From: Phyto melanocephala
Lineage: Eukaryota > Arthropoda > Insecta > Diptera > Rhinophoridae
Length of the DNA stretch: 64,000 nt
Direction of reading: 5' to 3'
Assembly: GCA_941918925.1 (NCBI GenBank)
Contig: OW799233.1
Span: 153,802,845 to 153,866,844 of the forward strand
The first letter of the stretch is position 1. Every line of letters starts with the position of its first letter. The notes under the pieces are model-generated. The model made no database searches. It saw nothing but the letters and a program-made list of their open reading frames with translations, and was not told where the DNA came from. Below, in pieces: positions 44,838 through 57,622 of this stretch. Position numbers and translations under genes: made by a program.

Positions 44838-45540
44838 CAAGGCATATTTATTCATCAGGTACTCTTATTTGAACAGCTGACTATTTTTTTGTTCATTTGT
44901 TTTTAATTTCAGATGTCCATTTTGTTTAAATTTGTGTTTGTTTTCTCTTTAATTTAAAAAAAAAAAAACATTAATAAAATTTCAATAGTGTTTAAAGTGC
45001 TATATTGTAAATATTTTATAAAAAATAAAATTTATGCTAAAACTAAAACTGAAACCTATTATTAGGCATGGCAAAATGTTTTGTATGCAAAAAAGTTAGG
45101 GTAAGTGGAACAAGGACTGTATTTCAAGTTTCAAAGGATGTTGATAAGAGGAAAAAGTGCAGTGAGATAGGTCACACAAAATTTTAATCAAATGCATTTT
45201 CATTTCATTTTTCACCAATGCAGATTATAAAAATTAGAGATAAAGCAATTTTATTGACAAATGCTCTTCCAATAGTTCCACCTATTTCATAAATAAATTT
45301 ATTTTGGCACGAACCTTACCATCAACCAAAGCTGCAAGCACAAAGCCATCTCGTTACAGACGTTGCAATGGCTTGTGTTGAATCCGAACAGCAACCAGAT
45401 CTTCAAGTTCAAAGTAATTTTTTCCAGACGCTCCAATGACTTGTGATGCATCGCCACAGGCAGAATGCCAAATAAGTTTTCAAAAACTTATTGAGCCACG
45501 TTTTAAGGAACAAGAAACACAAATGGAGTAAGTAAATATG
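44838..45540 (+). mobile_element. P-element-like transposon 5' part with CAAGGC terminal repeat
   Basis: It starts CAAGGCATATTTATTCATCA, with GGTACTCTT next. This is the same terminal and subterminal sequence as the MITEs at 17343 and 31928. Instead of closing after about 200 bases, it continues through an AT-rich leader of about 225 bases into a THAP-like reading frame (45068). No matching right end was found before 46000, so the element is truncated or long decayed. Confidence 0.6.
45068..45540 (+). pseudogene. THAP-domain (P-transposase-like) pseudogene
   Basis: The frame starts MAKCFVCKKV, goes on SGTRTVFQVSKDVDKRKKCS and stops at 45187. CxxC near the start followed by basic KDVDKRKK matches the start of THAP zinc fingers, where Lys-Arg-Lys-x-Trp is usual; here the Trp is replaced by Cys. 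Further on, broken frames include AECQISFQKLIEPRFKEQET, which resembles the segment after the THAP domain in P-type proteins. A possible splice donor GTAAGT follows at about 45529. The THAP domain binds transposon ends in the P family. Identification rests on a short match plus the terminal repeat just upstream. Confidence 0.5.
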
Positions 45541-45879
45541 AATTTTACGTGTTTACACCAAACAATTATTTTAATTTTTATGGCAGCGCTAACTATGTTC
45601 CCTTACCGAAATGCATTATTCAAAAGGGTAAAATTTTTTCATACTTTCCATTAAAGCATATTCTTTGTACTCTTTAATATTTTAGCAGTAAAAAAGTCAG
45701 ATAACTATGTAGATTTACATAATGTATTTTTATATCTCTTTTGTGTTTAGGCAGTGCACAAGATGAAGCTATGATGAAGCTGCTCATGGAAGTGATATAT
45801 TAAACGATTAATACTATTACAAAAAAAAAAAAAAGGTGTACGAATAAATCCAATAAAATTCCTTAATGGGATGTGATAC

Positions 45880-47480
45880 TGTTAAAATATCTGTTGCGGA
45901 GTACACGGCTCCGAAAAGACCAATTATCGTTTGTAAATAGGGACTCAAATAGGAACTTACTTTTATAGTAATTAAGTACTTGATTTTAATAACCCAAATA
46001 ACCCATTACTATTATGGGCTTGCAGAAGTCGTTCGGTACTTTTACAGTCGAAAATTCGGTTTGATTTTTCTGCAGTGCGTTAATTTTAAATGTAATTTAA
46101 AAATCAGTGAAAATTTATAAGTCTTCACATTGTTAATGAAATGCTTTGCCTCTGTTGTCATAATCATTATTACCTTTACCCTTAACGCGTTAAACTAAAT
46201 GAGAATTAATATAAAAAGTTAAGTATGTACTTGAATGGCTTCTAGCAAACTCCGCAACAAGAAATTGTATTGTGTGTGTATCTAAGCAAATGTCTGAAAA
46301 TAAGTACTAACGTATCCCATTCTAAATCAAGTCATTACTAGAGTACTTCTTAGTAAGGCAGACAATATGTAATAGTTATTGTAAAGTATGTTGTTTAGTA
46401 AGAGCAAGTCATTACCTAGTTTTTGCTGGGTTGTTACCAAAATTAAAGAAATTTTTTTATTTAGGTTACAACAATCAGGAGGATCAGTACAAACTACTAT
46501 TCCTATACACTAAACTAGCATCTGCTGCGCCTACACAGACTGCGAGTATTTAAATAGCAAAAAAATCGGAGATCTCATCCTCTGTGAAGAAAATATTGCC
46601 GGGAACGCTGTGATATGTCGTATTACTTCTTCAAGTATGGGGTAGCGAAGGTAGCTTTCCTAGGTTTTGTTAATAAAAATATATTAATTAGACTTGTTGG
46701 CTAAAAAAATATTATTTTTACAATCATAAAATCTCCTTTCCAAAAACACTTATTTATTTTTTAAATCATACTTCTCAAAAAGAATAATACGAAGAAAAAA
46801 ATATGGATGATATGTTGTTCTTCTTACAAAATTGCCTTAAATTTAAATGAAAAACACATTTTTGTTGTTGTTGTTGTTATGTAAATCATCGAATAAGTAT
46901 GTTGTATGTATGTATTGGTATTCTTAGAATAAAACAGATAACCATGGTTATTAACAAATCTGGCACAATTACATAAACTCGTGCAGCTAAATGTATCAGC
47001 AGTTTATCTAATGCTCATTTATAAATCGTAAAGTTATGTGTGTATTACTCGAAATATGACCCAATTTGAGACCAACTATAGCAAATAAGAAAAAAAAAGA
47101 TTAACTAACAATTTATGGATGATTTCTTTACAACATGTTGTACATTTTTATAAAGCCAGTTATAATTTATAAGATTTCATGTGAAATAAGAGAAGAAAAA
47201 AAAAGAAGATGTTCACATGGATGAATATTCATTGAAATAAGGATTTTATAATAAATTATTTATTTGTCTTTACAATTGTAACAAAGAAATTTATACAAAA
47301 ACATCAAGAGAAAAACATTGTAAATTAAATTGAGATTTATTTATATAAAAAGCCTAAAACTGCTACTAATATTCTTAGTTACTTTTCAAAGGCAGTGTGG
47401 TAGGGGTATGGTACAATGTATTTTTTTACAAAACACAAGATTTGGAAACTAAGAGACGCAAACTTAAACAGAACACTTTA
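45880..47480. other. foxo intron DNA
   Basis: No gene seen. The phrase AAATAGGGACTCAAATA near 45937 recurs inverted near 51930, which suggests a shared unknown repeat. A (TTG)n run lies at about 46862-46879. Confidence 0.45.
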
Positions 47481-47647
47481 AGGGCCATTATTACAACTTG
47501 TCGTTAGTTAAAGGCAGTATTTGGTCGGACCGATATATAGCTTTACATTATTACAACTTGAATTTTTTATTGCAATTAAATGCAAAGCCATTTATCTGTC
47601 CGACAATATCCTGCCTTTAACTAACAGCAAGTTGTAAAAATGGCCCT
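47481..47647. mobile_element. Short MITE with about 60-bp inverted ends
   Basis: AGGGCCATTATTACAACTTG at the left is the inverse of CAAGTTGTAAAAATGGCCCT at the right. The pairing extends through GTTAGTTAAAGGCAG and the GTCGGAC block to about 60 bases with few mismatches. The whole element is 167 bases. Confidence 0.8.
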
Positions 47648-48164
47648 AAAATTAATTCGCCAAAGTTATTCGTTAATAACATTAAGCCTATTGAAAAAGA
47701 AAAACTTTAGAAAAGGTTTTATAAACACCAAAACATTTTCAAACTCTGAATGCAAATTCAGCCAAAATTTTTTTAATTTTTTTCTGGAAAAAATTTTTTT
47801 AATGCAGTTTGATGTCTTGTTTCTTTTTAAGAGAAAAAAATTATTTTGTTTGGAAAACTTTCAATTTCAATTGATTTATGGTTTAGTTAGTATTGTAAAC
47901 AGCTTTCAGAATCGTTAAAATGTGTATTTGTTATTTGGTTAAAGCGTAGTGTTGTCTCTTTTCATCTTTTATCAGTAGGTCTGCGTGTTACGTTCTCAAC
48001 GTAAAAATCTATATTTTGTAGATTTCTTTCTCATGGAAAGTTACGATTTAAATACGCACAAGAAACAGTAATACGTTTTGTTTATGGACAGGTTTTATTA
48101 GCTAATTCGTAACATTGCGATATTATTCTTCTTACTAAACCATTTTACCAGACAAAAACACGTG

Positions 48165-48530
48165 TTTGGGGAATATCGAAGCATTACTATTTGGGGTTTC
48201 TTTTCAACCTTTTTCGCTTCGCAGTAATCTCAAGGCTTTCTATCAGCATTAATTTCAGCAATGAGTCTTACTCCATTACAGGCGTTTCGACTAGACTAGA
48301 AAACGATTTCAAGTTTCACCGATTGTCGACAATCCTAATCGCACAGTCCATCGTAAATTTTAGCATCTTCGTTTAGACTGATGACCTCCTGGCATTCACA
48401 CTTAATGTGTTCCTACCTGTGATCCTTAGTCCACCGCGATCTGATTCTTCCTAACCTCCTTATGCTCCAAAATTTTCCTAAATCCATTAGGACAACTAGA
48501 CTATGCCCCCTCTGAATTGTTTTTGAGTCA
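48165..48530 (-). mobile_element. Non-LTR retrotransposon 3' fragment
   Basis: It shares order and wording with the 3' part of the larger element at 53499-53860: GGGGAATATCGAAGCA at the end, then CGATTGTCGACAATCCTAAT and GATCGCACAGTCC-like phrases. It is more decayed. Confidence 0.65.
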
Positions 48531-49427
48531 ATTTTAAAAAAATTAACTATTTTACACGTAAAATTATATCAGTTTAGGATTAAATATTTGGTTTATAATT
48601 TAAATTAAAAATTGCGAACAAGAGTATCTATAAAGTTAGAGAAAAAGGTCTAAAGTCTGAATATGCAATTCATTTTGAAATTTTAAACAAAATGTGCATA
48701 TTTCTGAACTATTGCCAAAAGATAACGATTGGAAGCAGTTGTACTAGACTTAGATTGTTAATAACGAAAGAGAGAGAAAATTAAGTAATATTTAATCAAA
48801 AAGCTATATCAATCAATCAATCAATCAAGTAAAAAAAATTTTTTTTTAAAGAAAGTAAGTTTTTAATGTATCTCTACACAGAAAATTAATCATTTAAAAA
48901 TTTTGTGTGAAAAAATAAGAAACAGCAAAAATTCCTTCACTCAACAATTGTCAAAATATCAGAAATCTTTACTTGGAGCATACAGCAACGCTATTGCTAG
49001 ATAGATAGCAAATATCAAAAATTATATTCCTATTGCTTTTTTGCTGGCATTGTACTAGCAAACGGAAATTTGCCAGAAATTTCTTTCAACTTAAGTTTTG
49101 TTATTTTTTGCACAGGCTTCTTATGGAAACTTGAGTTCAGCTAGAACTGCATACTGACCTTAATATGCATCTACGTTTGGAAATTTTCCAAATCTTGCTT
49201 TATGTAGTTTGAGTGTATTTCATGACTTAGCAAGTTCGCACCTTTCCATACTGATATATTTTCGTCTTCCCTCTATTTATGACATAAAAACTCTGGTTAT
49301 GAAATATCTTAAGTTTGTTGTTTTTTTTCTTTTTTTTTGGTTCAAATTTCTATTTTAGTGCATAATTGTGTAATTTGTTTTTGGTACTTCTTCTTCCCCG
49401 CTTTATTTACATATTTACATTAAATCA
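48531..49427. other. foxo intron DNA
   Basis: No gene seen. A short (ATCA)n run lies at about 48808-48828. Confidence 0.45.
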
Positions 49428-49560
49428 GAGGTCGAATTACGACATTCGAACGTGATCGAAATTTGAAAATTCTTATTAGAATCTCTATACCTAAAGCACA
49501 GCGTACTCGATCGTTCCAGTAAAATTTCGATCGATATCGAATGCCGTAATTCGGCCCCAG
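49428..49560. mobile_element. Tiny MITE, about 130 bp
   Basis: GAGGTCGAATTACGACATTC at the left mirrors GAATGCCGTAATTCGGCCCC at the right. The match continues through GATCGAAATTT, giving inverted ends of about 37 bases. Only some 55 bases lie between them. Confidence 0.7.
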
Positions 49561-50215
49561 GGCTTTTTTACTCATCAGCTGCGTAAAATGTTCTAAAACG
49601 TATTTGTCTATTTAACACTACTTCCAAGCACTATATTTTAGTGTAAGCATAGGCAGCAAAACATTGCTCTTACTATAATAAACTAATCATCATTCACAGC
49701 TTTGTTAGTGTTTGTGTTTTCAAACAAAGTAGAATATCAAAACAATAAGTAACAATAAAATATAGAACCGGTAAATAATAGCAAATACATAGAGTATAGA
49801 GAATAGATAACATAAAAGAAACGTAAAAAATATTAAACATCAGTGTTACTGAATAATTACATTTAGGGCAATGTAAAGTGCAAGTTACAATACACATATG
49901 AACACAACTCATTGCAGAACATTAAGAGCTAAAATTTTTGTGGAATTTTTTTTTGGTCTAGAGTACTATCAAAACACTCAAACAGAATTAGAATGTTCTA
50001 TTTTAGTTTTAATGTTCTATTTTATATTTGTTCTAATTCACCTTTTTTTTATTCGAACTATGTTCCGTTTCAGTTTTGTTCTATTCTTCAATATTTGTAT
50101 CGTTAAGCCAAAGACATACAAATTTTTGCAAGTATGTGCTTTATAATGGGAGAGTAATATACTCACGCTATTTTAAATTAAATAAAATTGTGTGTAAGCC
50201 ATTTTCTTTTGCTTG
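49561..50215. other. foxo intron DNA
   Basis: No gene or repeat ends recognised. Confidence 0.45.
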
Positions 50216-51175
50216 TGCAGGTCTTTAATATTTACTTATCAGGTAGTCTTGATTCGTTAGATGATTATTTTTTTATTCACTTATTTAAAACTTCAACTAT
50301 CAAACATCAAACAATTCTCCCTCTCTCATTATACCCTTCACCCGTGGTGCACAAGGGTATATATAGCTTTGTTATTCCGTTTGTAATTTCTACAATTTTC
50401 ATTTCCGACCCCATAAAGTATATATTTTCTGAAAGCTTATGAATAGAGGAATTGATTAAGCCCTGACCGTCTGTCCGTGTGTTGGCTAAAATCAACTTTT
50501 AGAAGGAACTATATGTTCCTCAGATCTGTATATGGTATCAATCTCTTGGAAATATCTAGGAATGAATCGCTATTGAAATTCAGCACAATCGCCCCATAAC
50601 TTTCTTAGATATGACCACAAATCCACGACCACCTCGTTTTTAACACAATTACAACAACAACATACATACATACATACATACATACATGTAAAAAACATAC
50701 GAAAAAAAAAAATTACAAAATAAAATATATTAAAAATAAAAAAAAAAAATAATAAAAAAAATTACAAAAAAAAATTAAAAAAAAATTAAAAAAAAAATTA
50801 AAAGAAATTTAAAAAAATTAAAAAAAAATTTAAAAAAATTTTTTTAAAAAATTTAAAAAAAATATAAAAAAATAATAAAATATAAATAATATATTAAATA
50901 AAATAAAATAAAATAAAATTTTTTTGGCTCAGCTGGGATTCGATGCCACATTTATTCTAACCAGTATATACATCTGTATATACGTATTTGATATGAGATG
51001 AATGGTGATACAAACAATTGTTGTTGCATGACTACACGTTGTGAAGGGTATATAAGATTCGGCACGGCCGAATATAGCACTGTTACTTGTTTTCAATTCA
51101 AATGGCAAACTTCATATATATGAAATAAAACAAAAAAAATCTTTGAAATGAGATTAATAATGGAAAAATATGCAT
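50216..51175. mobile_element. Old CAAGGC MITE interrupted by family A
   Basis: 50230-50325 (TTATCAGGTAGTCTTGATTC, then GATTATTTTTTTATTCACTT) and about 51091-51130 (GCAAACTTCATATATATGAA) match the left and right parts of the CAAGGC MITE. The family A element sits in between. Confidence 0.55.
50338..51090 (+). mobile_element. Family A element, well preserved
   Basis: It starts TTATACCCTTCACCCGTGGT. GACCCCATAAAGTATATAT, CCGTCTGTCCGTGTG, an ACAACAACAACATACATAC microsatellite (50653-50687) and a 200-base A-rich tract follow. It ends with the hairpin ATTCGGCACGGCCGAAT and CTGTTACTTG. It is the inverted counterpart of 1649-2377 and close to it in sequence. Confidence 0.8.
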
Positions 51176-51179
51176 TCGT

Positions 51180-52024
51180 CTAAATATTTTCAAATCAAAT
51201 GTTTATTTGTCTCTGCCCAACTAAAATATGTTTTGGAAAATTTTAAAATGATTCAGTTCTTGCTTAAGTTTTTTTACAAAAAAAAATTATTAAAATGAAA
51301 ACTTTTTACTTTAAAGGTTTACAAATTAGAGGTTAAACCATGACAATGATAAAGTCTTTTGCCACTGAACTTAATACACTAAGAGAAAATAATCTTTACA
51401 CAATGGGAGAGAAGACATGTAGTGATGGCAACCCACACAATTGTTTTTTTTTTTTTTTTTAATTGAGTAAGCAGTGTTCAAAAAGGTAATATTTATTTTT
51501 TAAATAAAGGTAAAAAATAAAAACAGCATTGCGTAAGACGAAATGCTTATATTGTTTGCATGCGAAAACAGAACAATGTATGTCTGAAATAAGCGCTTAT
51601 TAATGGGAAAAGAGAGACTTACAAAGTAAGGCATCGCATATTAAAATCATGTCTTCTGGAAGCGCCGTTGGAAGCAGTTTAGCACTAAGTAAGTAATCGT
51701 TTAAAAAAGTGATTTATAGTTCTTATATTTTTTTGGTGGAGTAAGTAGTAACTGGAGTCTGAGAGATTGCCATTGATTTTTTAATCTTAATAAAAGGTAT
51801 TTCAGAGTTTAAAAAAACCTAATTTTCGCGCTTACAAAAACTAAGCGACGCCTGTAAGTTTATATTTAGGTTATGCTATTTAGATTGTTTAAATCAAGTT
51901 CTTACTTACTGCTTTAAAAATATATACTTATTTGAGTCCCTATTTGTAAGCGAGCGAGTGATAACTACTTGCCTCCAATGACATCCTTGTGTTAAAATAA
52001 TTCTACAATCCTTGAACTCCAGGG
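51180..52024. other. foxo intron DNA
   Basis: No convincing gene. A short frame starting MSSGSAVGSSLAL at 51650, followed by GTAAGT, looks like a first exon of a transposon or small gene, but no second exon was recognised. Confidence 0.4.
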
Positions 52025-52149
52025 CATCAGTTCTCGTTCTATGAAACTATGAAATGAGAAGTTTTTATGTGTCATATCATATGGTTCCTCCATACCCTTT
52101 GCTATACAAAAACTTTTTCATTTCAAAGTTTCATAGAACGATAATTGAG

Positions 52150-52290
52150 CCCCAGGTCAATATTGTTGCAGAAAGTCGAGTCATACAGTTACACGTTTTT
52201 GAGAATGTTATTAAAAATGCTTTTAAACGAGCCCATCGTTGTGAAGCTGAAAACGGGGGTCATATAAGAGGCACTATTTTCCCTTCTTAG
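52150..52290 (+). pseudogene. Mariner-type transposase C-terminal fragment
   Basis: The plus-strand frame VFENVIKNAFKRAHRCEAEN then GGHIRGTIFPS matches the tail of the same transposase family as 34974-35267 (RVCQQSRGGHLHGILFHT). The rest of the gene is not present. Confidence 0.7.
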
Positions 52291-52941
52291 TTAAAAAACA
52301 CTTCCATTTTGTATATTATTTAATTCAGAGAAAATACAAATAAAAAATATATAAACGAAAAATATATTATGTTTTAAAACACTATAATGACTTTTGGCCT
52401 AACTTGTATCTTTTAAATGGTGTAAACTTAACTTAACTCATTTACCTTACCATTTAAAAAAAATAAATCAAATAATCCGTACTTAAATCAATCCGTAGCG
52501 GTGTCAGAAGTACTGTAAGTACGGATTTTCTTAAACCAAGTACAAAATGCTTAATTTAAGAATGAAAGTGTCCAGTAAGAATTTCTTAATTTTAGGAATA
52601 GTTGTTAAGTCGAAAAAAGTTTAATTTTAAGAATTATTGGCTTGATTAAACTCGAAATAGTACTTAACGTGAGCTTAGAAAGATTCATTCAAGTATAAAT
52701 GAAATTGAATTAATCAAAAGATGCGCTTGTTTCAGGAATTCGTTACTTGGATAGCTTCATACTACAGTATATTCACTACTTACCCTTTGACACATTTTTT
52801 AGCAATACATTTTATTAAAACTTAAAAAGAACAACTAACGGACAAAGCAAGAAACGTAAGTTAACACGGAAACTGCAACAGCTTTATTGTCGTAAACAAT
52901 ATTACTTATAGCTAAAGTATGTTAAACAAAATGAAAATTAT

Positions 52942-53309
52942 AACAAGTGAGAGTGCAATATTCATGCTATATATGTATTTGTTGTATGTTGTTGTTGCGA
53001 AAAAAAACGAGGTGGTCTTAGTTTTTTCCTCATATCTTAGTTGTTTATGTACCGATATTTCTGATTTTCAGTACCTATCTGCTCCCAAATATTTCTGTTA
53101 TTTTAGTACCTCACCCGGGTCCGGGCGATGTCGGAGGGCTTAAAAAAGTTGATTTCAACATACACACGGACAGACTTACAGAGCTTAATCGATTCCCCTT
53201 TTAGAAAATATATATACTTTATGGGGTCGGAAATGAAAATTGTAGAAATTTCACAGGGAATGACAAACCTATATATACCCTTTTTCACTTTTGTGTGAAG
53301 GGTATAAAA
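52942..53309 (-). mobile_element. Family A copy, shortened
   Basis: On the minus strand it starts TTATACCCTTCACACAAAAG. GACCCCATAAAGTATATATA, GTCTGTCCGTGTGTATGTTG and ACCACCTCGTTTTTTTTCGC follow. It stops near the trace of the 3' end (AATATTGCACTCTCACTTG at 52945). Confidence 0.7.
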
Positions 53310-53498
53310 ACATACTTGAAATTTTATAAATTGTGTTTATCTAAGCAAATATCTCAAAAATATAAGAATGTTTTTAATTTAAGAAAAATAAAACTTCATT
53401 AAAGAAGTTAATTCTTATTTTTAAAATCCTGTATATGATTTTGTACATGAATCCCGTTTTGTAGTTGTTTTAAGAAAACCAAACATACACACATGTAG

Positions 53499-54860
53499 GG
53501 GGAATATCGAAGCAGACCACTACTATCACAGGTACCTTTTCGACCCCCTTCGCTCCTCAGTGATTTCGTGTCCACCGATCAGTATACCTTCAATCACTGA
53601 GTACCGCGCCACAACCGGCGTTTGCTTGGACTAGGAGAACGGTTTCACACTGCCGACTGGTGATTGTCGACAATCCTCATCGCACAGTCCTTTATAATCG
53701 CCAGCATCTCCCTCAGACTAAGTTCACCCATCGCACTCACACTAAATGTGTGCTTGCCTGTGATCCTTAATCTTCCGCTCGCCAACGACGGACACTTGCA
53801 TACTACATGCGCTGCTGTCTCGGCATCCTCCAGGCACATTCTACAAATATCATCGTCCACGATCTGCATCCTCTTCAGATGATATTGAAGTTCCCATGTC
53901 CTGTAATCAACGCAGTGATCCAGCTCATCATACTCCGATAAAAACCGAGTATCTTCACTGCACCCCTGCCAAGTGGCTCCCTGAGCACCATACGGGCCTG
54001 TCTACACGTGGTTCCCTTCATCCACCTTCGCAAGTTTATAGAGTTCACCCATTGAAAGATCTTCGCCCGCACTAACACATTACCCAGAGCAGTTCTGGGT
54101 TCCGGTCCGCAGAATGCAGCCTCAGACCCCTTCTTCGCAAGTTCGTCAGCAGCCTCATTCCCAGCTATGCCCACGTGTCCCTTAACCCACATCAGCGTTA
54201 CCTCATTTGTAGAGGCACACCTATTGAGCTTTAGAACACACTCAAGCCCCAAAGAGGAGTTCACATCTATACGCTGCATACGTTTTATAACCGACTGGTT
54301 GTCAAGTGCAATAAGAATTCTCTTCCCATACATTCGACATTCCAACAGGTGGTCTAACGCATGCAGCAAACCAAGCATTTCTGCCTAATAGACTGCAGAT
54401 TTAGGGTGCAGGATAAGTTCAACTCAGATGAGTACACACCAGCACCTGCCCTTCCGTCCATAAAGGACCCATCATTAAAGATACTGATGACATTCTCCAT
54501 GCACTCATCGTGCATGAATCCATCCGCTATGAGCGTGTGATGTAGCCTTTCGACCACTTTCACCCGACTCAAGCGCTCCATCGGCATTTAAGCCTCCCTA
54601 ATCTCTTTATCCACGAGGTCCAGGATTCTCCTATGCCCCAAAACCGATCCAAATCGATACCACATACAAACAACAGCAATCCCACCATTGCTTCCATCGC
54701 TTGCGTTGGTGTGGTACGTATCGCGCCACATATACCAATGCAAGCAATCCTTTGAACCCCGTCCAACTTCCGCCTAATCGTCGCCTGAGAGGCCTTCGGC
54801 CACCAGACAACAGATGCATAAGTAATCGTCGGTCTCACCAACACCAAACCAAACATAAAT
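53499..54860 (-). mobile_element. Non-LTR retrotransposon, 5'-truncated: end of RT, RNase H, Cys cluster
   Basis: The minus strand begins in the C-terminal reverse-transcriptase region (TYASVVWWPKASQATIRRKL, DGVQRIACIGICGAIRTTPT). An RNase H domain follows, with acidic sites in order: NDGSFMDGRAGAGVY (Asp), AEMLGLLHAL (Glu), IALDNQSVIKRM (Asp), and WVKGHVGIAGNEAADELAKK (His and Asp). The C-terminal CRMCLEDAETAAHVVCKCP cluster ends the protein. There is at least one frameshift and a TAG stop just before AEML. RNase H inside the polyprotein points to the I/R1/LOA side of LINEs. The 3' end is at 53499. Confidence 0.88.
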
Positions 54861-54869
54861 CGTACTTGA

Positions 54870-56100
54870 ATTTTTAAGCACGATTTCGGCTTAAATTAAG
54901 AATTTAATTCTTTAATTTGGAAATTAATTTTTCCTTTTGTGTATATAGAAATCACTTGAAAAAACCATTAATTTTGTGTGTAAATTACTAATAACGAGTT
55001 AGTCCTTTTGCTAATCGTATTACAAATGTTGAATGTACATGGTGGCCATGGTCATTTTTACTAGATTTTTAATAAAGTGGTTTTCTTTTTCTCTTCTGCG
55101 TTACGAAAAAACTATATATATTTGTGTATATAAGTATATAAAAAAAATTTATCTAAGTTTACTATCTCTAAATGTGATTTGTATTGTCGGCGTACATTCT
55201 ATAAATCACATGGAATAAGTTCATTTAATATGTGTTTGAATGTGTGTGAGCTTTCTAGTTGTGGCCTTTAATTGTACCTTTCGCTACCAATATTCATAGT
55301 GAGAATATTTGCAGCTGTTTGGCTATTATCACCGGTTGATGTTTTATACAATTTGGTGCACATATACATACATACTAACATAAATACCAACACATGTACA
55401 TATATTCATATTTAATTTTGCACAATATAGTTTTTAATAAAATAAAAACATAAATTTTACGTTGAGTTGACAACAAATACTAACAAATTCGGGCAGAAAA
55501 TTAAAATTTAATTTTTTTATAAAAAATGTATTCTATTCTACATTTTGTTGCTTAATTTTTCTAAAAATAAACAGTATTTTTTTTAATTAATTGCTGTGCT
55601 AATAAAAATAATGGTAATTCAAATCACTGTGTATGTAGGAGATACGAGTAGATTTGAAAAACTTGTTTCTATTTTTTAATATTTATTAAATTGCATTAAA
55701 CGTTAACCAACTGCTGACCACCTTTAAGAACAGAATAGAAAATATTTATATTTTTGCATTTGAAATATTAATAAGAGGAGTTTACTTAAGCAGTTGAAAC
55801 CTGTTTAAAAGTTGTATGCATAGTTTACGATTGCAGTTTCTAAACGAGCTGCTAGTATTGAGGTAAGATTAAGCATTTGATAATATTTTTAATTTAAACT
55901 ATTAAGAATTGTATATGTATTTTATAAGAGTAATTTATAAGTATAGGAATACGGTTCAGGCAATTTTTACAATGTACAGCCGGAGTGTGTAATACTTATC
56001 TACTCAATAAAATGTGCCTGTGTTTCCTATGGATGTTAAAAAATTTCTAAGTCCAACAACAACGTTTTAGCCTGTGATCTACCAACATAAAGGGAATTAC
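54870..56100. other. foxo intron DNA
   Basis: No gene or transposon ends recognised. Confidence 0.45.
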
Positions 56101-56104
56101 TTGG

Positions 56105-56905
56105 GTACTTCAAGGTAGATTTTGATTTGCAGATGATATTTGCCTATTAGCTCACATCCTTTCAGATCTTGCATCAAATCTGCGAAATATGAAAACAACA
56201 ACAGATGCGGCTGTTCTTAATTAACACTGCTAAAACCAAAACACTGCGAGTTAATGCGACGAATCAGGATATATTAACAACATGAAATATTTTAATAGAA
56301 GATATCAGGCAGTCTTGTTATCAATGGCGGGTCAAGTGAGGACATTAACAACCATGTGCAGAAAGCTCAAAGCTTTAGACAGTTTGAAACCTACTTGGAA
56401 TTCCTCTCTAATCTCTCAGCGCACAAAGTAAACAATCTTTAAATAAAGTATCAAGTCCACTCTCCTCTACGATTACAAGACATGAAACGTTATACCTCGA
56501 GATATACAAAAGATACAGATATTTGTAAATCAATGTCATCGGAAGATATTGCGAATATTCTGGCCTAGAGTGATGTCCAACAACAGGCTTTGGGAACAAT
56601 CCAGCCAACAACTCATGGCCACAGAAATAAAAAGTTGTGAATAGTAAGGGATTGGACATGCTTCAGAAAGAGCATGAAACGATATCGCAATAAATGCTCT
56701 TAACTAAAACCCGCATAGTAGTCGGAGAAAGAGGACGCCCTGCTCAAACGTGGAGAAGGCAAACGATATAGAAGTGGCCGGAATGCAAAAAACCTGGGGC
56801 AAAGTGAGAGCGTCGTCACAAGACAGTCGTACGTTCAACCTACTTATTTAGATCCTATATTTCTTATAGGATCAATGGGAACATAAATAAAATAGGTCGA
56901 CCTCC
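56105..56905 (+). mobile_element. RTE-like non-LTR retrotransposon C-terminal fragment
   Basis: The plus strand reads FADDICLLAH, the reverse-transcriptase catalytic FADD box. In pieces there follow INNMKYFNRR-like remnants, LKPTWNSSLISQRTK, IFVNQCHRKILRIFWPRVMS, then broken GRRSRGRPAQTW-like and KTWGKVRAS-like ends. It finishes near a short A-rich tail (about 56890). Many stops. The upstream polymerase and endonuclease are missing. Confidence 0.75.
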
Positions 56906-57550
56906 ATACAAAAAAAAAATTTTACCAGTCACCACTTACAACAAGAGCTATTTCAATGACGATTCTAAAACTACAAAAAAATTCTGTCACGCCCTAAAAT
57001 TAACTCTGTTGCAATATATTGTATACCGTTGTCAAAAACCTACAGTTTTTATGAATTGTGATATCTTATAATATCTTGGATCCTCCCTCCCTCATAATAA
57101 TATGAGTAAGATAGTACCTCTTGGATATTTCTAATAATTATGGCATAGACAAACAAAAAAATTAAAAACAAAAGGTAATTTTCTAATAAAAATTTATTTT
57201 CGTTTATTTAAATATTTGCGATAAGAAAAGAATTGGCTGTGATTTTCTCAAAAGAAAATCCTCTTCTTTTGCCAATAATAAATAAAAAAAATAAATTATA
57301 ATAAACAACATGTTGCACTATATAAACAACTCAATACAATGAATGAATTGTTGACAAAGAATATTCATGTGGATGTATGTGTTCTTTATTCGAATGATAT
57401 TGTTAAGGTACATGTGTACTTTATAAGCAATTTAGATTTTAGTACATATTTACATGTAATTATTTATTAATTATATTCAACTAATTAAATCGATGATTGT
57501 TGCACTGTCCCTCCTTTTATAGAACGTAAAAAAATTACTCTAGACAATTT
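56906..57550. other. foxo intron DNA
   Basis: No gene seen. Confidence 0.45.
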
Positions 57551-57551
57551 G

Positions 57552-57622
57552 CAAGGCATATTCATAAGGTACTCTATCCAATCAGCTGACTATTTCTTTT
57601 TTTTACATTTTATAAGCGTTAC
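57552..57622. mobile_element. CAAGGC element left-end fragment
   Basis: GCAAGGCATATTCATAAGGT, with ACTCTATCCAATCAGCTGAC next, is the start of another CAAGGC element. It breaks off at the left flank of the element at 57623. Confidence 0.6.
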
